Of a stretch of DNA of 13,621 nt, positions 13,466-13,621 are shown in pieces (within the stretch, counting starts at the first letter, position 1; each line of letters begins with the position of its first letter). This DNA comes from Bacteroidales bacterium (GTDB lineage Bacteria > Bacteroidota > Bacteroidia > Bacteroidales > Tenuifilaceae), in contig WBUV01000039.1 of the NCBI GenBank assembly GCA_008933525.1, positions 1 through 13,621 of the forward strand, given 5' to 3'. The position numbers and the translations under genes were made by a program. The notes below the pieces were generated by a model. That model worked only from the letters and a program-made list of their open reading frames with translations, ran no database searches and was not told where the DNA came from.

Positions 13466-13621
13466 ATGAAGGACCTATCATTGCATATACTTGATATTGT
13501 GCAAAATTCAGTGGTTGCACAGGCTACTAATATTGAAATAAAAATTGAAGTTGATATAAATCCACCAACTGGATTTAATACCGAATATAAATTGCAATTA
13601 ATGCCGTTTTCTTTTACAACC
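13466..13621 (+). CDS. Second GHKL ATPase, N-terminal fragment cut by the window end
   Basis: Fifty-two residues are visible, from ATG 13466 to the window edge. The segment SLHILDIVQNSVVAQA (5-20) matches the start of small histidine-kinase-like ATPases that accompany hydrogenase-linked DRTGG and PHP genes; D10-xxx-N14 would be the N-box. The G1 and G2 nucleotide-binding boxes lie beyond the window, so activity cannot be judged. It is a different subfamily from the ATPase at 10558, whose N-box has the E-xxx-N-xxx-H form. It is the sixth gene of the operon as seen, and more may follow. Confidence 0.75.
   Translation, partial: MKDLSLHILDIVQNSVVAQATNIEIKIEVDINPPTGFNTEYKLQLMPFSFTT

Noticed and set aside
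1..13621. tRNA, rRNA, CRISPR arrays, insertion sequences and riboswitches
   Set aside because: Looked for in the spacers on both strands; no cloverleaf, array, transposase or known riboswitch pattern was recognised.

Overview
The window comes from an anaerobic, fermentative member of the Bacteroidetes, most likely the order Bacteroidales. The evidence is moderately AT-rich DNA, mostly SD-less starts, a TAnnTTTG-type -7 promoter element, a secreted S46 dipeptidyl peptidase of the DPP11 type, and the order Rossmann/DUF2520 – KdsC-like HAD – UbiA – Maf, which I recall from Bacteroidales chromosomes. No phage, transposase, CRISPR or RNA genes were recognised. Apart from one possible start codon at the extreme left edge, every gene is on the + strand.

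Layout. (1) 1-780: possible start of a leftward gene, a promoter, an unrecognised 175-aa protein and a terminator. (2) 825-6127: housekeeping block with a DUF2520 oxidoreductase-like protein, a non-coding stretch with nested inverted repeats (1636-1796), a KdsC-family phosphatase, a UbiA prenyltransferase, the Maf pyrophosphatase and DPP11, closed by a terminator at 6160. (3) 6189-9988: regulatory region, hydC-hydB-hydA of a compact trimeric NAD(H)-linked [FeFe]-hydrogenase, and a terminator. (4) 9989-13621: a second regulatory region and a compact operon: DRTGG protein, RsbT/RsbW-like ATPase, hydrogenase-like iron-sulfur protein with a degenerate H-cluster site, second DRTGG protein, PHP phosphoesterase, and the start of a second ATPase (cut by the window end).

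The most interesting part is the link between regions 3 and 4. Both upstream regions carry two copies of the palindrome TGTTA-N6-TAACA; I found no others in the window by eye. The first copy in each region is nearly identical over 18 bp. This suggests that a catalytic hydrogenase and an adjacent putative H2/redox-sensing module are controlled by the same redox regulator (Rex-like or CRP/FNR-like). The module pairs a hydrogenase-like protein that keeps all four cluster cysteines but has lost the proton-transfer cysteine with two GHKL ATPases, two DRTGG nucleotide-binding-like proteins and a PHP phosphoesterase. Related sets occur near [FeFe]-hydrogenases in Firmicutes, but I know of no established mechanism.

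The hydrogenase itself is unusual. HydB is reduced to the NuoF core and HydA lacks a C-terminal extra domain, so ferredoxin-dependent bifurcation is uncertain. HydA also has TSCSP where the canonical motif is TSCCP.
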